NCBI RefSeq assembly: GCF_027625935.1
Contig: NZ_CP115301.1
Location: 209,285-273,284, forward strand
Direction of reading: 5' to 3'
DNA from: Streptomyces camelliae
GTDB lineage: Bacteria > Actinomycetota > Actinomycetes > Streptomycetales > Streptomycetaceae
Length of the DNA: 64,000 nucleotides
Shown: positions 52,945-62,333 of the stretch, piece by piece
Layout: the number at the start of each line of letters is the position of its first letter
How positions within the stretch are numbered: the stretch's first letter is position 1
Position numbers and translations under genes: made by a program
The notes under the pieces: model-generated
What the model saw: the letters and a program-made list of their open reading frames with translations, nothing else
What the model was told of the DNA's origin: nothing
Databases searched by the model: none

Positions 52945-53352
52945 CTACCGGATGCTCACGAGAACGACGTAGACGATCACTGCCATGGCAGCGATGGACA
53001 GCACGATCTTCTCCTGCCGTGGGCAGTAGGCCATCTTGCGAACCGATCGAGGGTTGTACATCTCGTAGTGGCCAGCGAGCGCGAACGGGTAGCTTGCGAG
53101 CAGGAGGACTGACAGGCCAAAGGCCTTCGTGGCGAAAGCCGCACTGCCGATCCCAAGAATGGGAGGGATGAACACACCCGCCAGGGTCACGGCGAGTGAC
53201 ACAAGGTTGAGGGCGTCCGCGAGGGGCAGCCACGTGATGTCGCCCATGCCGCTGACTGCGATCTCCCTGTTGATTCGCAGACTGAATCCAGTGACCTGGA
53301 GGCCGGCGAGGACTCCGGCCACGGGCCACAACTTCCCCGGATCAAGATGCAT
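52945..53352 (-). CDS. Small membrane protein
   Basis: 135 aa from ATG 53352 (MHLDPGKLWPVAGVLAGLQ) with GGGGAAG inside the reading start. Four predicted helices, including LADALNLVSLAVTLAGVFIP and IVLSIAAMAVIVYVVLVSIR. Conserved loops HYEMYNPRSVRKMAYCPRQE. Family not recognised. Confidence 0.65.
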   Translation of the reverse strand: MHLDPGKLWPVAGVLAGLQVTGFSLRINREIAVSGMGDITWLPLADALNLVSLAVTLAGVFIPPILGIGSAAFATKAFGLSVLLLASYPFALAGHYEMYNPRSVRKMAYCPRQEKIVLSIAAMAVIVYVVLVSIR

Positions 53353-53891
53353 GGCAGTAGTTTTTCGGTGGCTCGTCTTGCCACGGTGCGTGGCGCGCCC
53401 ACCGCGTCCGCGTTCGCCGATCGTGCATCGGGGCCTCGATGACGCCGGAGGCGCTATGGGTGAGCTCGCGAGTCAGCTCACGCCAGGTCTTTGCGGTGAC
53501 CGTGAGTGGTGCCCAGAGGCGTACCGGCTCCAGGGACCTCCGGCCTGAGCGGCGAGTCTGGTGTATCCGAGGGTGTCGGCACCACGGCGCGGGCCGCCCT
53601 CGACCACGGGTGACCGTACGGCGCGGCCAGGGCTACACCCTGCGCGTCAGCGCCGTTCCGCCGTCCATCGCGACGCGGACTCCTCGCCCGCTGCCAGCCG
53701 CTCGACGGCGGCCAGGGTGCCCGGCAATCCCCGCCCAGCGCAAGGCTTGTCGAGGGTACGAGAACCGGGGCAAGGCCCTTGAGGCAACTGGACCGTGATC
53801 GTTCTTGCCGATAACCGATGTAGCGATGTACCAAGCCCGTGTGAGACACCTCGCCACGTTCAGGCATCCGCCACCATGTAGCCGAGCAAGC
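53353..53891. other. Region without a recognisable gene
   Basis: Several short open frames occur on both strands but none has a ribosome site, family signature or normal composition. It ends at the left repeat of the IS3 element. Confidence 0.5.
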
Positions 53892-53923
53892 GGGTCTGAT
53901 GCAGGTTTGGGTGACAGGTTCGG

Positions 53924-54766
53924 TTACGCAGCCTGGAGGGCCGGTGTGGTCATGACGGTTTCGTATTCGACAGGTGTCAGCCAGCCGAGCGAGGCCTGTC
54001 GGCGGCGTCGGTGGTAGGTCCTCTCGATCCAGGTCACGATCGCGATCCGCAACTCCTCGCGGGTGGTCCAGCTCCGGCGGTCGAGGACGTTCTTCTGCAG
54101 CAGACTGAAGAAGGACTCCATGGCCGCGTTGTCGCCGGCCGCCCCGACTCTCCCTATCGATCCGACCATCCGGTGGCGATCGAGGGCCCGGACGAACTTC
54201 CGGGACCGGAACTGCGAGCCGCGATCGCTGTGCAGGATGCACCCGTCGACGTGTTCCCGTCGGGCCACGGCGTTGTCCAGGGCGGTCACGGCCAGGCGGG
54301 ACTTCATCCGCGCGTCGATGGAGTAGCCCACGATCCTGTTGCTGAAGACATCCTTGATCGCGCAGAGGTACAACTTGCCTTCGGCGGTGGCGTGTTCGGT
54401 GATGTCGGCGAGCCACAGCCGGTTCGGGCCGGTCGCGGTGAAGCTGCGGCTCACGAGATCGTCGTGCACCGGCGGGCCGGCCTTCCTGCCCCGGCCACGC
54501 TTCTTGCCGAACACGCTCCACCAGTTGTTGTCCCGGCAGATCCGCCACGCGGTCCGGTCCGCCATCCGAGCCCCGGCACTACGCGCTTCATCGGCCAGGA
54601 AGCGGTAGCCGAATTCCGGGTCCTCGCGGTGAGCGTCGAACAGTGCGTTCGCGCGGTACGCCTCCTCCAGTACGGCGTCGGCCATCGGCTTGTCGAGCCA
54701 GCGGTAGTAGGGCTGTCTGGCGAGCTTCAGCACCCGGCACGTCACCGTGACGGGCACCCCGTCCAC
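53924..54766 (-). CDS. IS3-family transposase OrfB (integrase core)
   Basis: 280 aa in its own frame. HTH_21 region PVTVTCRVLKLARQPYYRWL; DDE residues: Asp in LWLADITEHATAEGKLYLC, Asp in CILHSDRGSQFRSRKFVRAL, Glu in DNAAMESFFSLLQKNVLDRR. The tail RRRRQASLGWLTPVEYE is typical. It is normally made as an OrfAB fusion by -1 frameshifting; an AAAAGG run lies in the overlap with orfA near 54800. Confidence 0.93.
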   Translation of the reverse strand: MDGVPVTVTCRVLKLARQPYYRWLDKPMADAVLEEAYRANALFDAHREDPEFGYRFLADEARSAGARMADRTAWRICRDNNWWSVFGKKRGRGRKAGPPVHDDLVSRSFTATGPNRLWLADITEHATAEGKLYLCAIKDVFSNRIVGYSIDARMKSRLAVTALDNAVARREHVDGCILHSDRGSQFRSRKFVRALDRHRMVGSIGRVGAAGDNAAMESFFSLLQKNVLDRRSWTTREELRIAIVTWIERTYHRRRRQASLGWLTPVEYETVMTTPALQAA

Positions 54767-54777
54767 GGCCAGCTCTT

Positions 54778-55083
54778 TTACGAGCGGGTAGATCCTTTTC
54801 CCGGCAGATGCGCCTGCGAGAGATATGCCGCGGCCCGGCGCAGGACCTCGTTCTCCTGCTCCAGCAGCTTGATCCGCCGACGCGCTTCCCGCAGTTCCGC
54901 GCTCTCGTGGCTGGTCACCCCGGGCTTGGGCCCGTCATCGATGTCCGCCCGGCGCATCCACTTCCACAACGTCATCGGGTGGACCCCGAAATCGGTGGCC
55001 ACCTGCTCGACCGTGACACCCGGGCCGCGGTTCCTCGCGACTCGCACGACGTCTTGGCGGAACTCTTCCGGATAGGGCTTGGG
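54778..55083 (-). CDS. IS3-family OrfA
   Basis: About 101 aa from GTG 55083 (VPKPYPEEFRQDVVRVA) behind GGAAGGATG. HTH: GVTVEQVATDFGVHPMTLWK; leucine-zipper: LREARRRIKLLEQENEVLRR. It regulates and, by frameshifting into orfB, makes the active transposase. Confidence 0.9.
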   Translation of the reverse strand, partial: PKPYPEEFRQDVVRVARNRGPGVTVEQVATDFGVHPMTLWKWMRRADIDDGPKPGVTSHESAELREARRRIKLLEQENEVLRRAAAYLSQAHLPGKGSTRS

Positions 55084-55147
55084 CACAGCGACATCCTTCC
55101 CACCCGCCCTGCAGGGCAAGCCAGTTCAGATGTCACCCGATCGTGCA

Positions 55148-55795
55148 TCAGACCCAGCGGGCACGGTCGGCTACCGCCTCGAAGCCCGCCACCGGATTGA
55201 GCACACTGACCGTCCGACGGTCCACTGGGGCGCCCGCCAGGATCGCGGCAACAGCCTGCCGGTCCACCGGCCGTTCGTAGTAGTCCTCAGCGTCACTGCA
55301 GACGGTCTCGGCACTGCCGTCGGTCAGCACCCTGAAAAGCCAACCAGCCCCATCCGACTCCCCCGGCGCGAACACCACCGGACCGCATCGCCACGAAGCC
55401 GCATCCGCCTCGCGCCACACGCACACCGTCGCGTCAAAGAACCCCTCGAACTGCAGCTCCGGATCGGCCGGATAGTGCGCCAGCGCAGCAGGCAGACCCT
55501 CCAGCAGCCCAGGCCAGTGCGCCCTGGGCCACTCACGCCACGGCGTGGCATCGCATTCATGGTCGAAACCGTAGAGAAAGACCCCGGCCGGATCGAAGAC
55601 GACCCCGTACAGATCACCGGAGCCGTTCTCCCTCGTGGCCAAGTCCACGCCCGCACGCCAGCCCGGGAAGTAGTCGTGCCTCGGAGCGGAACCGCCGAGC
55701 ACAACGTCGAGCAGCGCCAGCGCCCGGCAACGGGCACGCAGGACGTCGGGATCGGCCAGCACGGACACCAGCTCGTGAACATTCATGGCGGACAT
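55148..55795 (-). CDS. Hypothetical protein, 3' end inside the IS repeat
   Basis: 215 aa (MSAMNVHELVSVLADPDVLR...). Acidic, Trp/Phe-rich, with FDHECDATPWREWPRAHWPG and FFDATVCVWREADAASWRCG. It looks like the small hypothetical proteins found with toxin-immunity loci, without a firm family. Its TGA stop is provided by the IS3 right repeat (GGTCTGA), so the original C-terminus has probably been cut by the insertion. Confidence 0.6.
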   Translation of the reverse strand: MSAMNVHELVSVLADPDVLRARCRALALLDVVLGGSAPRHDYFPGWRAGVDLATRENGSGDLYGVVFDPAGVFLYGFDHECDATPWREWPRAHWPGLLEGLPAALAHYPADPELQFEGFFDATVCVWREADAASWRCGPVVFAPGESDGAGWLFRVLTDGSAETVCSDAEDYYERPVDRQAVAAILAGAPVDRRTVSVLNPVAGFEAVADRARWV

Positions 55796-55835
55796 TGAAC
55801 AGGCCGCCGCTGACAGCCGGCCGAGCAGCCTGTAC

Positions 55836-55885
55836 CTCAGAGGGCGGTACGCGAGCTGATGCTCGTTTTGCTATTGCGGTTGGGT
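55836..55885 (+). repeat. Dispersed motif CCTCAGAGGGCGGTACG, copy 2
   Basis: CCTCAGAGGGCGGTACG followed by GAGCTGATGCTCGTTTTG and GCGGTTGGG, pairing with 44047-44095. Confidence 0.6.
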
Positions 55886-55973
55886 GCAGATCCCTTCAGG
55901 GGACTGCACCTTTGCGGATAACTGGGGCATCGCAGGTCGCGCTTCCCTCGGCGCTGTGGCCAGGCGTGGCACG

Positions 55974-56723
55974 TTACTCCTCGTCGATGGTCTGCAGCTC
56001 GACGGGCCGGTCGGCCACGTCCATGGTCTGTGGCGTGGCCAGCAGCTTGTTCAGTCCAAGGGTCAACTGCACGACGAACATGCTCAGTAGGACGGCCAGG
56101 ACTATTCGGACCAGGCTGTAGATGGCGTCGACGTTCGCCGCGGTCTCGTAGTCGCCGGGCGTTTGGAGGTTGGAGTTGGTCACGAATGAGAGGTAGAGCG
56201 CGGCGAAAACCGACAGGAGCCACGCGCCGTAGGTCCAGACGACTCCGCGGCCGCCTGGCAGGGCCCTGGCCCATCCCAGCCCGATGTCGGTGCGTGACAT
56301 GGCGTTCGCGTGGCCGGCGCGCGCCCACCGCTGGTAGGCGTACAGAACTGCCATGAAGGCTGCGAAGCGCAACATGTTCGTGGTGTTGATCGTTTGGAGT
56401 GCGCTGTGCAAAGCCTGCCGGTCATAGCCGTCGTTGGCGGCGGCCAAGGCCCATTGGTGGGCCCGCGTGCGCTCGGCGGAGAACCGCACGACCTCGCTGA
56501 CGATGGCCACCGCGGCTGCAGCCAGTACCGTGAGTAGTGGGCCCGTCATCGAAACCCGCCCGGGACTCACCTTGGACTGGATCAGCAACGCCGCCTTGGC
56601 GTTGCGCCCGCGACGCTGAGGCGGCTTCGACAAGTCGCTCTCCTGCTGACAGACCGGACACAGCCCTTTGATCCCGTCAAAAGCAACTTCACGCTGTTGA
56701 CACTTCCGACACGTCAGTAGCAT
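55974..56723 (-). CDS. Zinc-ribbon membrane protein of DUF4328 type
   Basis: 249 aa from ATG 56723 behind GGAGGGGG. An N-terminal zinc ribbon (CRKCQQREVAFDGIKGLCPV, CxxC twice) is followed by four membrane helices (MTGPLLTVLAAAAVAIVSEV; MLRFAAFMAVLYAYQRWARA; YGAWLLSVFAALYLSFVTNS; LAVLLSMFVVQLTLGLNKLL). The order ribbon plus DUF4328 is common in Streptomyces. Function unknown. Confidence 0.82.
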   Translation of the reverse strand: MLLTCRKCQQREVAFDGIKGLCPVCQQESDLSKPPQRRGRNAKAALLIQSKVSPGRVSMTGPLLTVLAAAAVAIVSEVVRFSAERTRAHQWALAAANDGYDRQALHSALQTINTTNMLRFAAFMAVLYAYQRWARAGHANAMSRTDIGLGWARALPGGRGVVWTYGAWLLSVFAALYLSFVTNSNLQTPGDYETAANVDAIYSLVRIVLAVLLSMFVVQLTLGLNKLLATPQTMDVADRPVELQTIDEE

Positions 56724-56924
56724 CCCGCGCCCCCTCCTTGCTTGATCGCGGTTGAATTGAGCGCCGCATGCTATTGGGTCCGCCGGAGACGCGTCGATAC
56801 CTCCAACGCAGTGAAGATCGAGGATCTGCGCCCATTTCGGGGACACTCCAACACGACCGAGCCCTCCGGTCAGTGCGGATGCCGCGTTCCTGCACGCTCC
56901 GGAGACGACAGATGTGACAATACG

Positions 56925-57167
56925 TCACGTACCGCCCTCTACGGTCTTCAGTAAGTAGTGGACCGCAGCCGCCGGATCGTCCGGTGCTGGTCCGAGGCGG
57001 GCGGCGGCCACGGGATGGGGTTTTGCGTAGGGCGCGGCCCAACCGATCACGACGGCGGGTGGGCGTGCCCGGTAGGCCGCCAGCAGACTGAGCGGGTCGC
57101 GGGTGCGCGTACCCTCCGCGGTATTGCAGCTCCCGCAGAGCAGGCCTTCTCCGGACTGCGGGTTCAC
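56925..57167 (-). pseudogene. C-terminal piece of an endonuclease-VII-like protein
   Basis: EGLLCGSCNTAEGTRTRDPL has the second zinc-binding CxxC of recombination endonuclease VII/HNH-type proteins; LLAAYRARPPAVVIGWAAPY follows as in the family. The first half, with the active-site histidines, is absent. Confidence 0.55.
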
Positions 57168-57359
57168 CTGCTTGGTTTGCGCGCGAGGCGAGGAAGGCCG
57201 CCTTTCGCGTCGGGCCGCCGGCGGGCTACTGAACTTGAACTCGTGATGTCGGCCCAGAGTCTCGCCGTGCCGCCGGGGCGGCTGGGCGGTCTCGGTGAGC
57301 GGCGGCGGGCGGCCAGAGCGGCGGCTGTGCGGGGTTCGGGGACGGTGGAGGTGTTCATG
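57164..57359 (-). pseudogene. Start of a small integrase-associated gene
   Basis: MNTSTVPEPRTAAALAARR resembles the N-terminus of the small helical proteins encoded after Streptomyces integrases; the remainder is frameshifted. It overlaps the end of the integrase relic by ATGA. Confidence 0.4.
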
Positions 57360-58600
57360 CGGGGTCCTGTTCGGGTGCGGCGCCGCCGGCTGTGTACGTA
57401 TCGCTGTACTCGCTCTGCTCGTCGTCGCCCGCGTCGGCGAGGTCGGCGGCGCGGAAGGCGGTGGACATACGCGGTGGAAGCAGTCCTGGGGTTTGCGCAG
57501 GTCCAGTGCGAGGGCGTCGTCGAGGACGCCGAGGCTGGCCAGGGCCTTCTCCAGGCCGTCGATGGCGCGGGCGGTGGGCTCGAAGTAGCGGTGGAGGTAG
57601 TCGGCGGTGGCATCGTCCGGGGCGCCTTCGGCCAGCAGCCGCCACTGCTCTCGCTTGCGCCGCCAGTGGAGGAGATCGGCGCCGGAGAGGACGAACTTGT
57701 CGCAGTTGTGGCAGTCGAGGTTCCAGGGGCAGGCGCCGCCGTCGACGACGGGCTGGAAGATGCAGAAGCCGCCCTCGGCGGGGGTGCTGCGGCGGGTGAG
57801 GGCGATCGCGAGGGCCTGGGCTTGTTCGGGTGAGCGCGGTGGCGGCGTCGCCGGTCAGCAGCTGGCCGGGGCTGGCGGTGCCGGGGCCGGCGACCCAGAC
57901 GTGCTGGAGGACGTTGTCCAGGTCGGCCTGGGTGAGGTGGACGCAGTGCTCGGCCATCCGGTCGGAGACCTGGCCGAGGTAGCGGCGGATGTGCGTCAAG
58001 GTGGCGCCGTGCCGCAGCAGGCTGGTGGCCAGAGTATGGCGAGGCTGGTGCGGGACGACCTGGCCGAGGTCGAGTTCGGCGATCCACTGTCTAAAGCGGC
58101 TGTGGAACCACTGGTAGGTCAGTGCCGTGGTGCCGTCGGGGTTGCGGACCGTGGTGGCGAACAGGGCGAGCTTTGCCCGCTCGGCTCCGGTCGGCCGGCG
58201 GCCGTGGCGGCCGGTGAAGCGGTCCAGGGTCTTGCGCTGCCGCTCGGCGAGGATGTCGTAGAGGCGCTCGGGGATGCGGATCGCGGCGTCGTAGTTGCCG
58301 GCCTTGGTCTGGTCGTGCCAGAACATCGCCAGGCCGCCGTAGCGGCCGATGCAGTCCCCAGCGCAGTTTCAGAACCTCGTTGACGCGGCGGCCGGTGAGG
58401 ACGATCGTCTCCCAGGCGTCGCGCATCCCCTGGTCATCGGGGCCGTAGACCTCGGCGAGCCTGGCGAGGTTGGTCTCATCGGCGAGTGCGCGGGCGGCTT
58501 CATCCGGGAAGGCACGGCGGGCTCTGAGCGGGGCGCCTCCGGCGGCGGGCATCGCGATGATGAACTCCCGCCCCAGGCCGATGGGTTCGGCTCTGCCGGT
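57360..58600 (-). pseudogene. Tyrosine recombinase/integrase, multiply frameshifted
   Basis: Catalytic motifs appear across frames: TGRRVNEVLKLRW (first Arg), then VVPHQPRHTLATSLLRHGAT (HxxR) and LGQVSDRMAEHCVHLTQAD. A C-terminal zinc domain follows (GGACPWNLDCHNCDKFVLSG, DLLHWRRKREQWRLLAEGAP). Frame changes near 58350, 57840 and 57450 prevent translation, and the N-terminus is missing. It is the integrase class linked to Streptomyces transposons and islands. Confidence 0.8.
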
Positions 58601-59171
58601 CTCCAGCGCGTCTCGCCGCTGTGCTTTGCGTCCGTGAGCGACTGACGCGGAGTGCGGTGAATCCGTAAGAGGTGATGGCCGTAGGTCTTCTTGCAGGTCG
58701 GAGGAGCGTCGTCTTCGTCGGAGCGCTGCGATCACGAGGACGTCGCCGAGTCGGCCGCGCCCTGTCCATCGGCGTTTTTGAATTCTTGCCCGTCGGCGGT
58801 CGGATGCGACCGGGCTTCGGCCCGACGGCGAGAGCCGGCCGTTGGAGCGGCCGCGTGAAGCCGGTGCATCTGTGCGGAATCCCGGCCTCTCCGCCGTGGA
58901 CGCACCGTCGGACCGCCGGCGTGGCTGGCTCCCCCGTCCGCCGGCCGGGCGTATGGATGTCGGGGGCCCAGGGCAGCTCCCCACGGCCGGAACACCTGCC
59001 CGCACGATCGGCCCCCGGACCGGAGGTCAGTCCGTCCGCCGACGCGGCGCGGGGGAGCCACTGCCGCCGGGCGCCGGCCGGCGGGACCGGCCCGACCGAT
59101 GTCGCGCCCACCGGACGCGGAGCGGCCCGGCACCGTGTTGCCGGTGCCGGGCCGCCCATGTGTGTCGGGGT

Positions 59172-59294
59172 TCAGCCCTGGCGGGCCTTGAAGCGCGGGT
59201 CCTTCTTGTTGATCACGTATGTCACGCCGTGCCGGCGGACCACCTGGGCGCCGGGCTTGTTCTTGAGCGAGCGCAACGACTTGCGTACCTTCAT
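59172..59294 (-). CDS. rpmJ2: Ribosomal protein L36, zinc-independent form
   Basis: 40 aa ([20 protein letters not shown]...). It has no cysteines, unlike the zinc-binding 37-aa L36. In Streptomyces such C-minus paralogues replace the zinc form when zinc is scarce. Third gene of the L33-L31-L36 set. Confidence 0.92.
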   Translation of the reverse strand: MKVRKSLRSLKNKPGAQVVRRHGVTYVINKKDPRFKARQG

Positions 59295-59347
59295 GGCCGT
59301 CTCCTTTCCGTGCGGTCGAACCGGGGACGTCGTCGACGGCACTGCCG

Positions 59348-59608
59348 TCAACGGCCGGCCCGAGTGGTGCTTTTGTAGCGCCGCTCGAACCGCTGGAGCC
59401 GTCCCGCTGTGTCGACGACGCGGGAGGTGCCGGTGTAGAAGGGGTGGCTCGCCGACGAGACCTCGACGTCGACGACGGGATAGGTGTTGCCGTCCTTCCA
59501 CTGGACCGTGTGCTGCGCGGCGGCGGTGGAGGGGACGAGCAGTTCGAAGCCGGCCGCGCGGTCGCGGAAGAGGACGGGGCGAGAAACGGGGTGGATGCCA
59601 TGCCTCAT
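59348..59608 (-). CDS. rpmE2: Ribosomal protein L31 type B, zinc-independent
   Basis: 86 aa ([20 protein letters not shown]...). Type B features: [40 protein letters not shown]; the CxxC of type A is absent. Normally repressed by Zur and made under zinc limitation. Lies 58 bp after the L33 gene. Confidence 0.93.
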   Translation of the reverse strand: MRHGIHPVSRPVLFRDRAAGFELLVPSTAAAQHTVQWKDGNTYPVVDVEVSSASHPFYTGTSRVVDTAGRLQRFERRYKSTTRAGR

Positions 59609-59666
59609 GACGGTGTCCTTCCTGGGTGCCCCTGTCGCCCGGGGCGCCGGGCGACAGGGGCGGGGG

Positions 59667-59831
59667 TCAGCGTTCTTCGCGGAAGAGGACGTGGGCGCCG
59701 GCCTTCGGGTCGTACTTGCGCAGGACCAGCCGGTCGGGGTCGTTCTGGCGGTTCTTGCGGGTCACGTAGGTGACGCCGGTGCCGGCAGTCGACCTCAGCT
59801 TCACGACGGGCCGCGTGGTGCTGCGTGCCAT
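59667..59831 (-). CDS. rpmG: Ribosomal protein L33, zinc-independent
   Basis: 54 aa ([20 protein letters not shown]...), ending [28 protein letters not shown] is the family core; cysteines are absent, so it is the C-minus paralogue. First gene of the set. Directly upstream is a small hairpin and then transposase debris rather than the usual Zur-controlled promoter. Confidence 0.93.
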   Translation of the reverse strand: MARSTTRPVVKLRSTAGTGVTYVTRKNRQNDPDRLVLRKYDPKAGAHVLFREER

Positions 59832-59849
59832 GAGGTGCCCCTTTCACGT

Positions 59850-59869
59850 GCACCCGAGTCGGTTGACTC
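59850..59869. promoter_or_regulatory. Hairpin before the L33 gene
   Basis: CCCGAGTC-GGTT-GACTCGGG, a perfect 8-bp stem 19 bp before the L33 start, at the border with the transposase relic. It may be what remains of an element end. No Zur-box-like sequence is visible nearby. Confidence 0.4.
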
Positions 59870-60438
59870 GGGCATGTCAGGCAAGATGTGCAACGGCATC
59901 CACCGGCCCCGCATTCCCGGCGCCTCCAGCACGGCGGCGACCACGCGCTCGTCGGTGCGCCCGGTGCGGCTGTAGGTGCGGGTGGTGCGGTGATCGACAA
60001 GGCCCCACAGGCCCTTGGCCCGGTAGGACAGGCGCATCCGCTGCACGGTGGTGCGCGCGACGGTGCCGAAGCCGATCGCGGTCAGCTCCCCGGCCTTGGC
60101 CTGCTCGCGCTGGGCCAGGGTGCCGGTGGCCGGGTCGTACTTGGGCCGCGGCGCCTGACCGCTGCCCGCTGCGGCTGGCTGTCGGTCTCCACCTCGCGGA
60201 TGTGCCGCTGCCAGGCCAGGGGCCCGCTCCTGCTCGCGCAGCGGCACGGTCGCGAACAGCCCCACTGCGGCACCGCGGTCGGAACGGCAGCGCCGACCAG
60301 GGCGAAGTCGTCGGCGGCGAAAAGGAAGTTCGCCAGCACCGTCGCCACCATGCCCTGCTCGTCGATCAGCCGCACCTGCTGCCCCTGCAATCCCACGACC
60401 TGCCAGGTCCGGCTCTCGAAGAAGAACCTTGAGCGCAT
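59870..60438 (-). pseudogene. TnsB/Mu-type transposase, N-part with frameshifts
   Basis: MRSRFFFESRTWQVVGLQGQ, FAADDFALVGAAVPTAVPQW, then in other frames PATGTLAQREQAKAGELTAI and RTTVQRMRLSYRAKGLWGLV, TGRTDERVVAAVLEAPG. This is the N-terminal DNA-binding part of the Streptomyces Mu-like transposases; the DDE core is lost at the L33 side. Confidence 0.75.
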
Positions 60439-60489
60439 CGAAACGGCCTACCGAACGGTGCGCCGACACAACGTCGCCCGCTACCTGCT

Positions 60490-60740
60490 CGCGCGCCTCA
60501 ATCGTGAAGGCAGGGGCACCCGAGATTCATCCACTCAACCAGTCCCCAGTACCGCGGCCGCGCCAACGCGAGCTCAGCTTCCGGACACTCGACGTGCGCC
60601 ACTGGGACCGCATCGTCGAAGCCTGGGCCGACGACAACGACGAAGCACTGGACAACGCCTGGGTAAGCGATGCCGCGGTCGACCTCGGCTCCGAGTGGGG
60701 CCAGTACGAATACGTGACCAACATCGGCTTTGCGGCCTGA
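60490..60740 (+). pseudogene. 3' fragment of an unidentified gene
   Basis: The frame ending at 60740 reads FRTLDVRHWDRIVEAWADDN and AVDLGSEWGQYEYVTNIGF, a normal protein composition, but it has no start and joins the transposase relic upstream. Confidence 0.35.
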
Positions 60741-60846
60741 GCCTCCATCGGTGACGAGCACCGGACACCGAGGCCAGCATGGGTGCTGGCCTCGGCTGCG
60801 CCTGTCCGACGGCGTCCTCGGACAGGGCGAGGCGGCCGCCTAGGCA

Positions 60847-61380
60847 GTGTCCGATTGGTCATGGAAGTGCGTGGTCGGCAACGCAGCGTGCGGCGATGAT
60901 GTGCGGGTGTTCTACGAGGATCTCAGCGAGTACACCTACCGGGACGAGGACGCGTTCGGGGACAGGGAGTCGTTCTACGAGCTCTGGTACCGCCCTGAGT
61001 ACAGCCGCCTGAACATCGGATGGCTGGAAGCCGGCAAGCCATACTCGACAGGGCCTGTTCCCGCAGGCTTCGTGGAGAAGCTGCAGGCCATCCAGCAGGT
61101 CCAGTGGATGAACGTCTGCCTCGGTGTCCACGAATGCGACCTGTGTCCTCAGGCCGAGGCTCCGGAAGGGAACGGGGAGATACGGATCCCGGGCGAGGTC
61201 GGCATCGCCTACGCCGCCCCGCTCCTGGTCACCCACTACATCACCGTTCACGGCTACCAACCGCCTGAGGTTTTCATCGACGCCGTTCTCGCCGTCGATC
61301 TCGACGCGTGGGCTGCCGCACGGTGGCCTGACGTGCCCTTCCCGTGGGTCCCGGAAGACGCCGAACGCCTGGTGGAGTAG
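60847..61380 (+). CDS. Hypothetical protein (DUF-type, immunity-like)
   Basis: 177 aa from GTG 60847 (VSDWSWKCVVGNAACGDDVR). Acidic with many Trp/Tyr; FYELWYRPEYSRLNIGWLEA and VCLGVHECDLCPQAEAPEGN (Cys-His cluster) and IAYAAPLLVTHYITVHGYQP. Proteins with this CxGxHxCxxC block are widespread small hypotheticals in Streptomyces; an immunity role has been considered for similar ones but is unproven. Confidence 0.7.
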   Translation: MSDWSWKCVVGNAACGDDVRVFYEDLSEYTYRDEDAFGDRESFYELWYRPEYSRLNIGWLEAGKPYSTGPVPAGFVEKLQAIQQVQWMNVCLGVHECDLCPQAEAPEGNGEIRIPGEVGIAYAAPLLVTHYITVHGYQPPEVFIDAVLAVDLDAWAAARWPDVPFPWVPEDAERLVE

Positions 61381-61393
61381 GTGCAAACAATCC

Positions 61394-61691
61394 TCACCGG
61401 CGCAGCCAAAGCCGGACCGAGGCGGCAGTGACCGTCTCGTGGAAGATGCAGGCCCTCTTGTCATAGCGGGTCGCGACCGCGGGGAACATCTTCAGCCGAT
61501 TGATCGTCCGCTCCACTTCGTTGCGTCGGCGGTAGATGTCGGTGTCGAACCCGGTCGGGCGGCCGCCCTTGCTTCCCCGGCGCCGACGGTTGGCCCGCTG
61601 GTCCCTGGGCTCGGGAATCGTGTGCTTGATCCGACGTCGCCGCAGATAGCGACGGTTACGGCGCGACGAATAGGCCTTGTCGCCCCTAAGA
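61394..61691 (-). mobile_element. IS5-family transposase, C-terminal fragment
   Basis: RGDKAYSSRRNRRYLRRRRI, KHTIPEPRDQRANRRRRGSK and YRRRNEVERTINRLKMFPAV, with the final DDE Glu (RNEVERT). The N-terminal two thirds are missing; the fragment abuts the HD-domain gene at its stop codon. Confidence 0.8.
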
Positions 61692-62220
61692 TGATCGGGC
61701 CGCGTCGCCGATGTCGGCGAGAACCCCGTCGAGCGCGATGAACTCCTCCCATCCCGCCGCGGCCAGTCGCTTCGGCCAGCCGAGCCACGACGAGATCTTC
61801 CAGGTCGGGAATACGCTTGTTCTTCCAGATCTTGCCGGCGAGGCTGACCAGCAGGCATTCCAGGCCGACCCGCGCTTCCACCCATGACGCGTGAGTCGCG
61901 GCGAAGCGCGCCAGTTCCGGGCTGATGCCGTGGCCGAGCAGAAGAGCCTGCCCGGCCACCTCGTGCGCCGATCCGGGCCCGGAGAGTTCGGCGAGGTGCA
62001 CCGTCTTTCCTACGTCGTGCGTGGCCGCCCCAAAGAGCACCGCCTCGCGGTCGAAGACCACGACGGGGTAGCGCTGTTCCACCCAGTCGACCAGCTGGTG
62101 CGCGACGTCATGGACGGCGCACAGGTGGGCCGCCAGCCGCGGCGGACTTCCCAGCTCCGACAGAAACTCTGCGACACGATCCGGCAGAGGCAGTAGGGGC
62201 GGGCTGCCGGTGCCGCTCAT
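61691..62220 (-). pseudogene. HD-domain phosphohydrolase-like protein, 3' frameshift
   Basis: From ATG 62220 (MSGTGSPPLLPLPDRVAEFL). HD-type residues: LCAVHDVAHQLVDWVE, LFGAATHDVGKTVHLAEL with the HD pair, GSAHEVAGQALLLGHG. Near 61755 the frame is lost; the continuation WEEFIALDGVLADIGDAARS lies in the next frame and ends at TAG 61691, where IS5 sequence begins. The bulk of the domain is intact, so activity is possible. Confidence 0.65.
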
Positions 62221-62250
62221 GGCTCTCGACAAGTGGGTGTTGGTCGTCAC

Positions 62251-62272
62251 CGCCGTCAGGGTACTGACGGCG
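62251..62272. promoter_or_regulatory. Palindrome before the HD-domain gene
   Basis: CGCCGTCAG-GGTA-CTGACGGCG, a perfect 9-bp inverted repeat, 31 bp upstream of the HD gene start. Possible operator or hairpin. Confidence 0.4.
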
Positions 62273-62333
62273 TCCCCCTTTTGCGTCCGTAAGAGGAGCC
62301 CTCACCGAACAATCGTGATCTTGCCTGGCTGGG

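Larger units (their letters stand above)
53892..55155. mobile_element. Complete IS3-family insertion sequence
   Basis: Left repeat 53892-53918 begins GGGTCTGATGCAGGTTTGGG and continues TGACAGG; the right repeat 55129-55155 is its imperfect complement (GGGTCTGATGCACGATCGGG, TGACATC). AGC flanks both sides, a 3-bp target duplication usual for IS3. It carries overlapping-type orfA and orfB and looks intact, so it may still move. Confidence 0.85.
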
